Assembly: GCF_003289625.1 (NCBI RefSeq)
Contig: NZ_QMBN01000003.1
Span: 62,001 to 126,000 of the forward strand
Length of the DNA: 64,000 nucleotides
Direction: 5' to 3'
DNA from: Microbacterium sp. SMR1
GTDB taxonomy: Bacteria > Actinomycetota > Actinomycetes > Actinomycetales > Microbacteriaceae
In this document: piece after piece, positions 17,295 through 26,554 of the stretch
Position numbering within the stretch: the stretch's first letter is position 1
Layout of the letters: every line of letters starts with the position of its first letter
Notes under the pieces: generated by a model
Databases searched by the model: none
Told to the model about the DNA's origin: nothing
What the model saw: only the letters and a program-made list of their open reading frames with translations
Made by a program: the position numbers and the translations under genes

Positions 17295-17702
17295 CTACAG
17301 CCCACCCCGGATGACGACGACGCTGTCACTGATCTGCTCACGGCCCGGGCGGCTCTCGGCATCCGGCAGGTAACGGAAGTCGCCGACCTCGATGGCAGGC
17401 CCTCCCGTGATGATCGTCCCGAGTCCGCCTCCCGAGGAGCATGCCTTGTTCTCGAAGCCACCGTCGTGGAGCTGGATGAGGCAGATCTCGTCGTCCTGGC
17501 TCTTCGCGAGGAACAGCTCGACGCCGTCCACTTCGCCGACGAAGCGCGTCGTCTCGGACGCGATGCCCTCGATTGCCCGCTGGTCGGCGACGACGTCGCG
17601 GTCGGTCTGCTCGGTCGCAAACTCGGGCGGATCGCCTGCCGAGCAGCCTGCGAGCAACAGGATCGGTGCGGCCAAGAGCAGCGCTTTCATCGGCGATCGC
17701 AT
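17295..17702 (-). CDS. Small secreted lipoprotein of unknown function
   Basis: Protein of 135 residues with a lipoprotein signal (MKALLLAAPILLLAGCSAG, lipobox LAGC). The mature part of about 110 residues contains FVGEVDGVELFLAKSQDDEI, two further cysteines and a Gly-rich stretch. No known family recognised. An internal ATG at 17690 is an alternative start. It lies between the HTH promoter region and the ABC-F gene on the same strand. Confidence 0.8.
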   Translation of the reverse strand: MRSPMKALLLAAPILLLAGCSAGDPPEFATEQTDRDVVADQRAIEGIASETTRFVGEVDGVELFLAKSQDDEICLIQLHDGGFENKACSSGGGLGTIITGGPAIEVGDFRYLPDAESRPGREQISDSVVVIRGGL

Positions 17703-17733
17703 GCCTGCACCCTATCGGGATGGCTGTCGCGGC

Positions 17734-19377
<1,644 letters not shown>

Positions 19378-19501
19378 CGGACGATTCTTCCATCTGGTGG
19401 GGCGGGCGCCGGGTCGTGCGGGGTGACCGGTGGCTAACGGGACGTGAACCCGTGAGCCGGAACGACGCCTGTGTCGATTCGCGGTCGCGGCGGGTGGGCG
19501 T

Positions 19502-20143
19502 CTAGCCCTCGCCGAGCGCCGCGTCGCGTTCTCTGCGCCAGGTGACCAGGTATGGATAGGCGGTGTTCACGTCGTGTGCGCGGCGAGCGGCGCGGACCGC
19601 GGGGGCGAGCAGAGCCGCGTCGGCGCGATCGTACGAGTGACCGAAGGGCAGGGGGAACCGCGACCGGAAGTGGTCCATCCACAGCAGCACGAGGTCGCCG
19701 TCGTGGGCGAGGACCCCGTTCGAGAACGATCCGCGCTCGTGGCGGACGATGTCCCAGCCGCCGTCCGTCCGCGGAACCGCGGAGAAGTCGGGGTCACCCA
19801 TCCACCGCCACGCATCGCGGTGGCGCACCGGTGCGCCGATGCGACCTGCGAGGGCTGCGGCGAGGGCGTCGGGGGTCCAGGGCGCGGGGAAGAACGACGA
19901 GAGGCTCGCGATCAGTGCGAGCGGGCTGAGAGGTCCGGCATCCACACTCCTGCGCTCAGCGGCGAGAGCTTCGTTGAGGATGACCGTGTTGGTCGCGGGC
20001 GCTCCGGGATCGAGCATGGCGAGGTAGAGCTGCAACATGTCGAGGTACCGCCGGTGGTCGGCGGCCGTCGCGAACGGCGGGAGCGGGATGCCGGCGACCG
20101 CCTCGCGTCCCGCGGGAACGTCAGCGTCGAGGAACTGTTCCAT
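19502..20143 (-). CDS. Hypothetical protein
   Basis: Protein of 213 residues starting at MEQFLDADVPAGREAV (ATG at 20143). No family recognised. It begins with a helical segment (FATAADHRRYLDMLQLYLAM), has a hydrophobic stretch LSPLALIASLSSFFPAPWTP, and ends with an aromatic-rich part (WRWMGDPDFSAVP, VLLWMDHFRSRFPLPFGHSY). Codon use is ordinary for the window, so it is probably a real gene. Confidence 0.65.
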   Translation of the reverse strand: MEQFLDADVPAGREAVAGIPLPPFATAADHRRYLDMLQLYLAMLDPGAPATNTVILNEALAAERRSVDAGPLSPLALIASLSSFFPAPWTPDALAAALAGRIGAPVRHRDAWRWMGDPDFSAVPRTDGGWDIVRHERGSFSNGVLAHDGDLVLLWMDHFRSRFPLPFGHSYDRADAALLAPAVRAARRAHDVNTAYPYLVTWRRERDAALGEG

Positions 20144-20254
20144 GCGGCCAGTTTGGCGCAGCTCGGGGCGGGTGCTGGCGAGGCGAGGCGCAAGTGGGCC
20201 ATTCGAACGACGAACACGAATCGATAGCATCGAGGTCAACCATGGGGAGGGCGC

Positions 20255-20458
20255 ATGAGGAAGCACTGGACCATATGGTCGGCATCCGTCTTGGCTCTCC
20301 TGACCCTGATCGTGGTTCTCGGCAACGTGCTCCCTCCCGACTCACCCGTCACGACTTTCGTCACCTTCGCGACCATCATCATCTCGAGCGGCGGGCTGTA
20401 CTGGCTGCATCAGAAGCGGAGCCGGACGCGCGAGAAGAGCGGTCACAGCGACGGATGA
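20255..20458 (+). CDS. Small membrane protein of unknown function
   Basis: Protein of 67 residues with two membrane segments (WSASVLALLTLIVVLGNVL and FVTFATIIISSGGLYWL) and a basic C-terminal tail. GGGAGGGCGC directly before the ATG provides a ribosome site. No family recognised. Confidence 0.7.
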   Translation: MRKHWTIWSASVLALLTLIVVLGNVLPPDSPVTTFVTFATIIISSGGLYWLHQKRSRTREKSGHSDG

Positions 20459-20506
20459 CTGCACCCCGCCAGCTCACGAGCCCGGCTTCATCACGGGAGC
20501 CATCGT

Positions 20507-20531
20507 GAACGTCACGAGCATCGTGACGTTC
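20507..20531. repeat. Perfect 11-bp hairpin
   Basis: GAACGTCACGA, 3-base loop GCA, and the exact complement. It lies about 50 bases after the small membrane protein gene and may be its terminator, although no T-tract follows. It sits just outside the left copy of the 330-bp repeat. Confidence 0.6.
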
Positions 20532-20590
20532 GTGGTCCGCGGGGCCGCCGATTTCGGTCGCGGGAACGACGATGCACCGCCTGTCCTGCC

Positions 20591-20922
20591 GTCGGACTTT
20601 CCGCGCCCGACCGCTACTCGGACCGTCGGCACATGAGAACGGCCGCGCTGGCCTCTCGCGAGGGGGTCTCAGCGCTACGGACGAACCCGAGCCCCGCGCC
20701 CGCCGAAGACGACCACGTCGTCGTGCTGCAACTGGCGTCCGCGGCGGCGGTCGACCTCGCCGTTGACCGTGACGAAGCCGTCGATGATGGCTTCCTTCAC
20801 GTCTCCGCCCGAGTCGAGCAGGCCCGCGAACTTCATGAACTGGCCGAGGCGGATGCCGTCGCTCCCGATCGAGACGTCGATGATCCGGGTGGAATCGGGC
20901 AGGGGGAAAGGCTAGTCGAGCG
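20591..20922. repeat. Left copy of ~330-bp direct repeat (flanks island)
   Basis: About 332 bp highly similar to 25357-25689 in the same orientation, from GTCGGACTTTCCGCGCCCGA to GCTAGTCGAGCG. It covers the S4-domain coding sequence and its 3' flank. Similarity fades on both sides. The two copies enclose about 4.4 kb of less GC-rich accessory DNA. Confidence 0.9.
20675..20902 (-). pseudogene. S4-domain gene copy lacking a start codon
   Basis: An open frame of 75 codons, nearly identical to the intact S4 gene at 25442-25669 (shared VSIGSDGIRLGQFMKFAGLL and VTVNGEVDRRRGRQLQHDD). The codon matching the ATG is CTG (20902-20900) and an in-frame TAG lies four codons upstream of it, so no usual start remains. 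Differences elsewhere are few and keep the frame. Either it is a recently inactivated duplicate, or it uses CTG at low efficiency. Confidence 0.75.
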
Positions 20923-20963
20923 ACGATGCCCGGAGGATCACCACCACCACGGCGCTGACTTGT

Positions 20964-21605
20964 CTACGCCACTCGCGCCAACGCGGCAGCGACGGCGTCT
21001 GCGGCAACATTGACGGAAGTCGTGGGGCCAACCATGCTGCCGTGGACGATCGCCCAAACGTCGTCGGCGAATGCGTATCCCAGGTATGTACCTAGGCCTT
21101 CCGGGATGCCTTTCGAGAACATGGCGATCTCGCCGCGCGTCGTGTGCTCATATTCGTCGGATTCAGCCAGCGCGCTGACGAGCTCCGATGCCGCTTCCTC
21201 GTCGATGTCGAGAACCATGACGGAGAAGCCTCCGTCCGTTTGAGGAATGCCGTAAGTGCAACCCACCACATCCGCCGCGGTGTCGAACGCGTCTTGTGCT
21301 GCAGGCCCCAATACGTCCGGCGCCTCGATGACCTCGAGCGGATGCGGGCCTTCGACCCGATCGTCGTTGACGGACACACGCACCTGCTCGATGCCCATGA
21401 GATTTGAGCAGTCCGGGAGCGCGGCCCGCTCCAGGGGCGGCGTGACACCCGGCTGCACCGTCGGACTTAGGGCACTGGGCTCGGGAGTCTTGCGGGAGTC
21501 GGTCGGTGGCGGGGACGAGTCCATGCCATCGATCTGATCTGCGCAGCCACTCACCGTCACCAGCAGGAGTGAGAGCACCGCTACACGGAAAATGCGTGAC
21601 GACAT
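20964..21605 (-). CDS. Putative lipoprotein of unknown function
   Basis: Protein of 213 residues with a clear lipoprotein signal (VAVLSLLLVTVSGCADQ, lipobox VSGC). A Pro/Ser/Thr-rich linker and a compact domain with two cysteines follow (ALPDCSNLMG, DVVGCTYGIPQTDGGFSVMV). No family recognised. It is the first gene inside the left repeat, and its base composition is lower in GC than the flanking chromosome. Confidence 0.75.
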   Translation of the reverse strand: MSSRIFRVAVLSLLLVTVSGCADQIDGMDSSPPPTDSRKTPEPSALSPTVQPGVTPPLERAALPDCSNLMGIEQVRVSVNDDRVEGPHPLEVIEAPDVLGPAAQDAFDTAADVVGCTYGIPQTDGGFSVMVLDIDEEAASELVSALAESDEYEHTTRGEIAMFSKGIPEGLGTYLGYAFADDVWAIVHGSMVGPTTSVNVAADAVAAALARVA

Positions 21606-21705
21606 GCGTCGACCTTATCGGCGGCGCTCTCGCGGACGCGTATGCGCTCGACACCGACCTCGCGACAGTGTCAGCTGCCGCACCCCTCCGGCTTACGGTG
21701 AGACC

Positions 21706-22137
21706 ATGTTGCACTCGACTCGGCGAGGCTCCGGCAAGCCGTTGCTCCTGGTTCATGGGCTCGGCTCCAGCGTCGGCAACTGAGCACCGGTGATCCCGGC
21801 GCTGGCGGCTGAGCGCGAGGTCATCGCCGTCGGCCTCCCTGGGTGCGGCGAGTCCGCGCCGCTCGTAGGCGAAACCAGGTCGCCACGCTGACGATCGCCG
21901 TCGAAGACTTCATCCGCGACGCGGAATCAAGGGACGTCGACGTGGCCGGCAGCTCCATGGGCGACCGGATAGCGATGGAAGTGGCGCGATCGAGGCAAAC
22001 TTTATCGTGCACGCCATGGTCGCCGCCGCGCAATCGAGCTCGGCATCGAGAGCGAAACCATCCCCACGATTCAGTTCGGCCCGCGCAGAATGATCCCGCG
22101 TGCCCCGCTGCTGCGGGCCTTCGGCGTCGACGCCTGA
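21706..22137 (+). pseudogene. Alpha/beta hydrolase gene, inactivated
   Basis: Remnant of an alpha/beta-fold hydrolase. The start MLHSTRRGSGKPLLLVHGLG is intact. The conserved Trp after GSSVGN has become TGA (21781), after which APVIPALAAEREVIAVGLPG continues in frame. A frame change then leads to IAVEDFIRDAESRDVDVAGS with the nucleophile-elbow relic GSSMGD, a large loss of the lid and acid regions, and the C-terminal relic RRMIPRAPLLRAFGVDA before TGA. It cannot make a functional enzyme. Confidence 0.85.
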
Positions 22138-22389
22138 CGGACGTCTACGGCGCAGGGTCAAAGGGTATTGGCACCAGGGCCATCAGAATCGCGTCCGTTG
22201 ATGCACGGAGGCAACAGTACGCGTGCTCGTGAGCTTGATCCGGATCCCCTGGCTCTTCGCGAGCTGCGTCCTGGGACCGAGCTGATGAACCGGGGTCGCG
22301 CGGGTCGGCGGCCGGTTCGAGGGCGACGCCCCATCGACCGACGAGCCCTACGCGACACAACGCGCACCGATGCGCTGTGTCGTCCGCTG

Positions 22390-23421
22390 TCAGGTTGCCA
22401 GGGCGACGTGCACTTCTAGCTGCTTGACCGCATACTGGCGCACGGCCACGCCATCCGCCACATCTGGGTGGAAAAGTGCGATGTTGATGCCGTCGCTCAC
22501 GGAGCTCCGATAGACGACGCCGTCGTAGCCGCAATGCTTGATGAATTCGCAAAGGTGCTGGCTCGGGACGTACTCGAACGGTGCGCTCTTGGGTAGAACG
22601 GGACGGGTGAGTTCGTCGCCCAGGCGTTCGAGGAACGGAATGTCGGCCAGTAATTGAACCACGGCTTCATCCTCTAACCCGAATGGTGATATCCGTTCCC
22701 GCGGCTGCCGGAGATCGACAGCTTTTAGCTCTGGAATGGTGAACTCCGCTACGCAGGCTGCCTCGCCCGTGTGGGGACGAACTTCGGAAACGGCAGTGCG
22801 CGGAGAGGACCCAAGATACAGGTAAGGAATCCCTGCAGGGTTCGCCCGACCATGTCCGGCGTAGGCGGCCGGCGGCGCCCCCATCTTGTCGATCGCGTAA
22901 GCCACGTCATCGTTCATGATGCGGGCGCGGTGCCAACTTTCGCTTAGCGTGGAGGGATCTTCGATGAGCAGGCTGAACAGGTAGCGCAGCCTGTCGTAGT
23001 CGATCTCCTTACTCAGGAACCAGCGGTTGCCGTGCATCATCTCGGCGCGCAGGTCATCCCACTTCGTCAGGTTTTCCGTGTCATATCCGCTAGGTGGGCC
23101 GAAGGACTTCCGGAAAAGGTCACCACTATCGAGAACGTCGGCGAGGAGATCCTTCGCGTGCGCGTCGTCTACCATCACAGGGTGAGTGAACAGAGCCCAG
23201 TCCCGGCGGAGGATCTCCGGCAGGGACAAACCATCGTCGACTATTTCGTAGACACCGACCAGAACCTCGAACGCCTCACGTAGGTCCGTCGGTTTGACGA
23301 GCGCCGTCTCTTCCGTCCTGCAATACCAGCAGGTGCCGGTTCCTACAGAAGGATCAGCGAAGAAGTTGTCCCGCAGGTGAGTGTCGCCGAAGCATTCCGC
23401 GCAACAAAACCGGTCAGGCAC
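22390..23421 (-). CDS. RES domain protein with zinc ribbon and HEPN/RES-type N-terminus
   Basis: Protein of 343 residues, third gene of the sce7726-sce7725-RES operon. The GTG at 23421 overlaps the stop of the sce7725 gene by 8 bases, preferred over a TTG at 23454. C7/C10 and C31/C34 form a likely zinc ribbon (CAEC, CWYC). Residues 40-155 are helical, like the N-terminal domain found before RES domains. The RES part begins near ESWHRARI and contains RANPAGIPYLYLGSSP and TAVSEVRP with the conserved Glu. Known RES toxins degrade NAD+ by phosphorolysis, so this is a candidate effector (inference). GC content is visibly lower than the surroundings. Confidence 0.85.
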   Translation of the reverse strand: MPDRFCCAECFGDTHLRDNFFADPSVGTGTCWYCRTEETALVKPTDLREAFEVLVGVYEIVDDGLSLPEILRRDWALFTHPVMVDDAHAKDLLADVLDSGDLFRKSFGPPSGYDTENLTKWDDLRAEMMHGNRWFLSKEIDYDRLRYLFSLLIEDPSTLSESWHRARIMNDDVAYAIDKMGAPPAAYAGHGRANPAGIPYLYLGSSPRTAVSEVRPHTGEAACVAEFTIPELKAVDLRQPRERISPFGLEDEAVVQLLADIPFLERLGDELTRPVLPKSAPFEYVPSQHLCEFIKHCGYDGVVYRSSVSDGINIALFHPDVADGVAVRQYAVKQLEVHVALAT

Positions 23422-24361
23422 TTTGCCCGCGTTGGTAGTCGGCGAGTGTCTCAAGGTGGTGGCGAATGGAGAGCTTCTTGACGTAGCCGAGGCCAGGGAA
23501 GTGGCCGGTCTCGTGCAGGACGCGGAATTCCTGCATGGCGGAGGTGTTCAGCAGCTTCGAGTCCCCCGAGTCGTACCTCGCAATGAGCTTCCTCAGAGCT
23601 TGAACAAACTTGCCGGCGGGGTCGGTGGGCGTGTCGTTGGTGTCGGATTTGAAATGGTAGACGAACATCGCATCGTCCTTATCCGGGTCGATGAAGGTCA
23701 AGTGGATCGCGACCGCGTACGCAGGCCCTCCTCCTTCGCTGTACCGGTCCCCGACGGTGAGGAAGTCGCCGTAACCCTGCACTCCGAAGTCGCCATAAGT
23801 GACGTGCAGGTCGGAGAACTGGTCGATAGGCCCGTAGTCGGCGTTCTTACGCTGTTCGAATCCGTCCTTGATGAGCACCCTCGCACTGCTCTGGAAGTGA
23901 CGACGGTAGAGGGTGCTGGCCTGTTCCTCGATGAAAACGTTCGTCGTGCTCGACATCCGGTCGCCGAGGATCGAAATCAGCGCCTTCGGCTCAGTGAAAC
24001 CCGCGTGGATGATGGCTTGCGTGTGAGCCGTGTGACTGTCGATCAGGGACTGGGCAGCCTCCACCGGTGTGTCGCTGAGGAGGAGGGCGCCGGCTGAAAT
24101 TGCGTCGTTGCCGCGGTAGTTCCGTCCGAGGAGGGAACTGATACTGGTGCCGTTGGCCTTCATATCGCCGTGCCGTGGGTTGACGATCACGATGGCGCGC
24201 GCCCCCGCGTCCGTCAGCGCACCCAGCGCGCGTTCGAGGCCGGTCAGCGTTTCCCGCACGGGTTCGATGATGGGAACGAAGCCCGCGTCCGCGATGAGAG
24301 CTGCGCTCTCACGCAGAGCGATGAGCTCGAACTGCTTACCTCGAAAGTAGGGGTGGTACAT
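23414..24361 (-). CDS. sce7725 family protein
   Basis: Protein of 315 residues that matches my recall of the sce7725 family: the opening MYHPYFRGKQFELIALRESA, then FVPIIEPVRETL, AIVIVNPRHGD, and DLHVTYGDFGVQGYGDFL. Some members are labelled beta-family after phage T4 Beta protein. No enzymatic function is known to me; the repeated strand-helix units suggest a TIM-barrel-like fold. It starts 7 bases after the sce7726 gene and overlaps the RES gene, so the three are one transcription unit. Confidence 0.8.
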   Translation of the reverse strand: MYHPYFRGKQFELIALRESAALIADAGFVPIIEPVRETLTGLERALGALTDAGARAIVIVNPRHGDMKANGTSISSLLGRNYRGNDAISAGALLLSDTPVEAAQSLIDSHTAHTQAIIHAGFTEPKALISILGDRMSSTTNVFIEEQASTLYRRHFQSSARVLIKDGFEQRKNADYGPIDQFSDLHVTYGDFGVQGYGDFLTVGDRYSEGGGPAYAVAIHLTFIDPDKDDAMFVYHFKSDTNDTPTDPAGKFVQALRKLIARYDSGDSKLLNTSAMQEFRVLHETGHFPGLGYVKKLSIRHHLETLADYQRGQSA

Positions 24362-24368
24362 CGGGGGG

Positions 24369-25256
24369 TCAACTCCAAGCGAGGGCGGCGGGAACTGGCA
24401 ATCTCGTCGCGTCCCGGAGTTTCCTCTCCGACGCTCCGTTCATCTTCACAGCTAGCATGGCAGCACGCAGCGACATCGGGACTGTTTTAATGAAGTCCGA
24501 TGCTGCGCTCTGGGAGCGGGTGGCCTTGAGCGTCGTGACCATTTGGGCGTGGACGTCCTCAGGGTTAAGGCAGCGGAACATTTCCCGCAGCGCGCCACGC
24601 ATCTGGGTGTTCGGCACGTTCGGCGGCACGAAGTCAAGTGCCCGGAGGATCTGGTGCGCTTCGTCGACACGGATGAAGTCCAGTGCGGCGATGGGGTCAA
24701 CGCGCGCCGCGTCGACGACGGCAGGGCGTTCGACCTGCAGGGTGAACTTCTCCGACAGTGCGATGACGCCCACCCATTCCGGGGCGAGACGGAGAACGTG
24801 CGCGACGTGCGAGGGGCTGGTGACTACGTTCACCGCGGCGAACACTTCACCGTAGGCGGCCACCTGGTTGGGCAGCCGGGCCAGGGAGTCACGCTCAGAC
24901 TTGATCTCGTAAGCGGTGGCAGTCCCGTTGAGGACGACGACGTCGGCCTTGCAGATGCCGACGCGAGCCTCGCTGAGCATCGACGCGGTTCGCAGGCTGT
25001 GCTGGCCGAGCAGGATCTTCTGGGTGATCGCGGAACGGTAGATGTACTCGTCTCTGTTTCCCACAGAGCGCAGCAGGCGGAATGCGTGGTCGAAGACATC
25101 ACCGATTGTGGCATCGCCGGGCATCGCTGAGGCCACACCGGACTGGGCCAGAAGCCGAGCGAAGAGTTCCGAGCGTCCACTACGGCCGAACTCGCGCACA
25201 ACGGCCGCGGAGAACATGCGCGTGAGGGCGGCGAACTCGGACTTCCCGGGATTCAT
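24369..25256 (-). CDS. sce7726 family protein, PD-(D/E)XK nuclease-like
   Basis: Protein of 295 residues, first gene of the operon; AGGGGG lies 7 bases before the ATG at 25256. A nuclease-type signature is visible: E96 in LSEARVG, D105 in KADVVVLNG, and E117-I-K119 in TAYEIKSERDSL, matching E...D...ExK of the PD-(D/E)XK fold. The following helix has LPNQVAAYGEVF. The C-terminal half is helical. sce7726 and sce7725 genes are found side by side in many bacteria, often in variable regions. A DNA-cleaving role in defence is inference. Confidence 0.82.
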   Translation of the reverse strand: MNPGKSEFAALTRMFSAAVVREFGRSGRSELFARLLAQSGVASAMPGDATIGDVFDHAFRLLRSVGNRDEYIYRSAITQKILLGQHSLRTASMLSEARVGICKADVVVLNGTATAYEIKSERDSLARLPNQVAAYGEVFAAVNVVTSPSHVAHVLRLAPEWVGVIALSEKFTLQVERPAVVDAARVDPIAALDFIRVDEAHQILRALDFVPPNVPNTQMRGALREMFRCLNPEDVHAQMVTTLKATRSQSAASDFIKTVPMSLRAAMLAVKMNGASERKLRDATRLPVPAALAWS

Positions 25257-25356
25257 CGACAGCCCCCTTCCACGTAACCCTTACCCACGGCCTCGCTGCT
25301 GATCGATTCTATCGGGGGCTCCGACACCGAGGATGGAACGCCACCCCCCCGGAGAC

Positions 25357-25689
25357 GTCGGACTTCCCGCGCCCGACCGTCACCGCGACCGTCGGCCCCT
25401 AAGAACGGCCGCGCTGGCCCCTCGCGAGGGGAACCTCGGCGCTACGGACGAACCCGAGCCCCGCGTCCATCGAAGACGACGATGTCGTCGTGCTGCAGCT
25501 GGCGTCCGCGGCGACGGTCGACCTCGCCGTTCACCGTGACGAAGCCGTCGATGATGGCTTCCTTCACATCACCGCCGGAGTCGAGCAGGCCCGCGAACTT
25601 CATGAACTGCCCGAGGCGGATGCCGTCGCTCCCGATCGAGACGTCGATGATCCGGGGAGTTTCAGCCATGCGGAAATGCTAGCCGAGCG
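25357..25689. repeat. Right copy of ~330-bp direct repeat (flanks island)
   Basis: Partner of 20591-20922. This copy holds the intact S4 gene with ATG, so it is likely the functional or ancestral one. Confidence 0.9.
25442..25669 (-). CDS. S4-domain RNA-binding protein
   Basis: Small protein of 75 residues that is one S4 RNA-binding domain of the YaaA/RlbA type: GIRLGQFMKFAGLLDSGGDV, VKEAIIDGFVTVNGE, and RRRGRQLQHDDIVVF. It starts with ATG at 25669. S4 mini-proteins bind structured RNA such as rRNA or tRNA; the target here is unknown. The near-identical copy at 20675-20902 lacks a start codon. It is followed on the same strand by the repeat end and the empty leader of the sce7726 operon lies upstream of its 3' side. 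Confidence 0.9.
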   Translation of the reverse strand: MAETPRIIDVSIGSDGIRLGQFMKFAGLLDSGGDVKEAIIDGFVTVNGEVDRRRGRQLQHDDIVVFDGRGARVRP

Positions 25690-26232
25690 CTACGGGCGCA
25701 GGACCAGGATGTCGCCGGGCTGGATCTCCACCTGGGACATGAACTTGCCGTTGTATGCCATCACGGTGACGTAGTCGATGCACAGGCGATCACCGATGCC
25801 CCACGCCGTGTCGCCGGACGCCACCGTGTACGTCGAGATCTCGCCCTCATTATCCAGCCGGACCTCGCCAGATGCGTAGGCGGTCGGACCGAGGTCGGTC
25901 ATCGTCTCACCGAGCCGCGCCGCAGGATTCCATGCGTCGTAGGGATGGATCGCGGCCCACATCGGGCAGTCGCCCGGACCCTTCGCGGAGATACTGACTC
26001 CGCCGGTGTCCTGGTACTCGACCGTGCCGTCCTGGCCGTCCAGTGGTGTGGTGATCTTTACGACGGTGTCTGACCGCGGGCTCACCGACGGGGCCGCTGT
26101 CGGCCGGACGTTCGAATCAGAGTCCGCGCTCATCGAATCTGCGAGCCCCGAAACGGCCGGCATAGCCAATGCGACAAGACCGGCGACCGCTAGCCCGGCG
26201 GCGCACAGCAGAATTCCCTCGCGTTTGTTCAT
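25690..26232 (-). CDS. LysM-domain protein with N-terminal membrane anchor
   Basis: Protein of 180 residues starting at MNKREGILL (ATG 26232); I see no good ribosome site, so a GTG further upstream is possible. One membrane segment (LLCAAGLAVAGLVALAMPAV) anchors it with the rest outside. A Ser/Thr/Pro linker leads to a domain with DCPMWAAIHPYDAWNP. It ends in a LysM repeat: YTVASGDTAWGIGDRLCIDY, then EIQPGDILVLRP. It probably binds peptidoglycan. It lies directly beside the right repeat copy. Confidence 0.82.
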   Translation of the reverse strand: MNKREGILLCAAGLAVAGLVALAMPAVSGLADSMSADSDSNVRPTAAPSVSPRSDTVVKITTPLDGQDGTVEYQDTGGVSISAKGPGDCPMWAAIHPYDAWNPAARLGETMTDLGPTAYASGEVRLDNEGEISTYTVASGDTAWGIGDRLCIDYVTVMAYNGKFMSQVEIQPGDILVLRP

Positions 26233-26554
26233 TGCTGAGGAGGCTATCGGACACTCCACTTTCCCGCGCCGACTCGAACGAGAATCACGCTTAGTGCCGC
26301 GAGCCGCTTCGCTCAACCGAGACCACCGCGGCCTACCATCCAATCATTCCCAGGTGCCGGCCGTTCAGATGGTCGAATGGTCGGGCACCCGACGGTGTGG
26401 CAGGTCGAGTTACGGGTATTGAACGCGATGTCGTTGGACCCCGACGCCGTGCGCTCAGCCAGCGCAGCTTTCGTGATCGCAATCATCGCTAGGCTTCGAG
26501 AGTCGCCGGGATCGCGCCGCCGACCATCTCGAGACACGGAGCGCCAGAACACCC
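26233..26554. other. Intergenic region between divergent LysM and AAA ATPase genes
   Basis: 322 bases holding the promoters of two divergent genes. I cannot fix -35/-10 boxes or operators with confidence. A plus-strand open frame at 26377-26604 exists but runs into the ATPase gene in another frame and shows no family marks. Confidence 0.4.

Noticed and set aside
22138..22389. Possible gene between the dead hydrolase and the RES gene
   Set aside because: Open frames there are short, Arg-rich and without start signals or family motifs; probably decayed DNA.
23414..23454. TTG at 23454 as start of the RES protein
   Set aside because: It would overlap the upstream gene by 41 bases; GTG at 23421 gives the usual short coupling overlap and keeps all zinc-ribbon cysteines.
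20591..25689. Insertion sequence or transposon with terminal inverted repeats
   Set aside because: The flanking copies are direct, not inverted, and no transposase or integrase gene is present.
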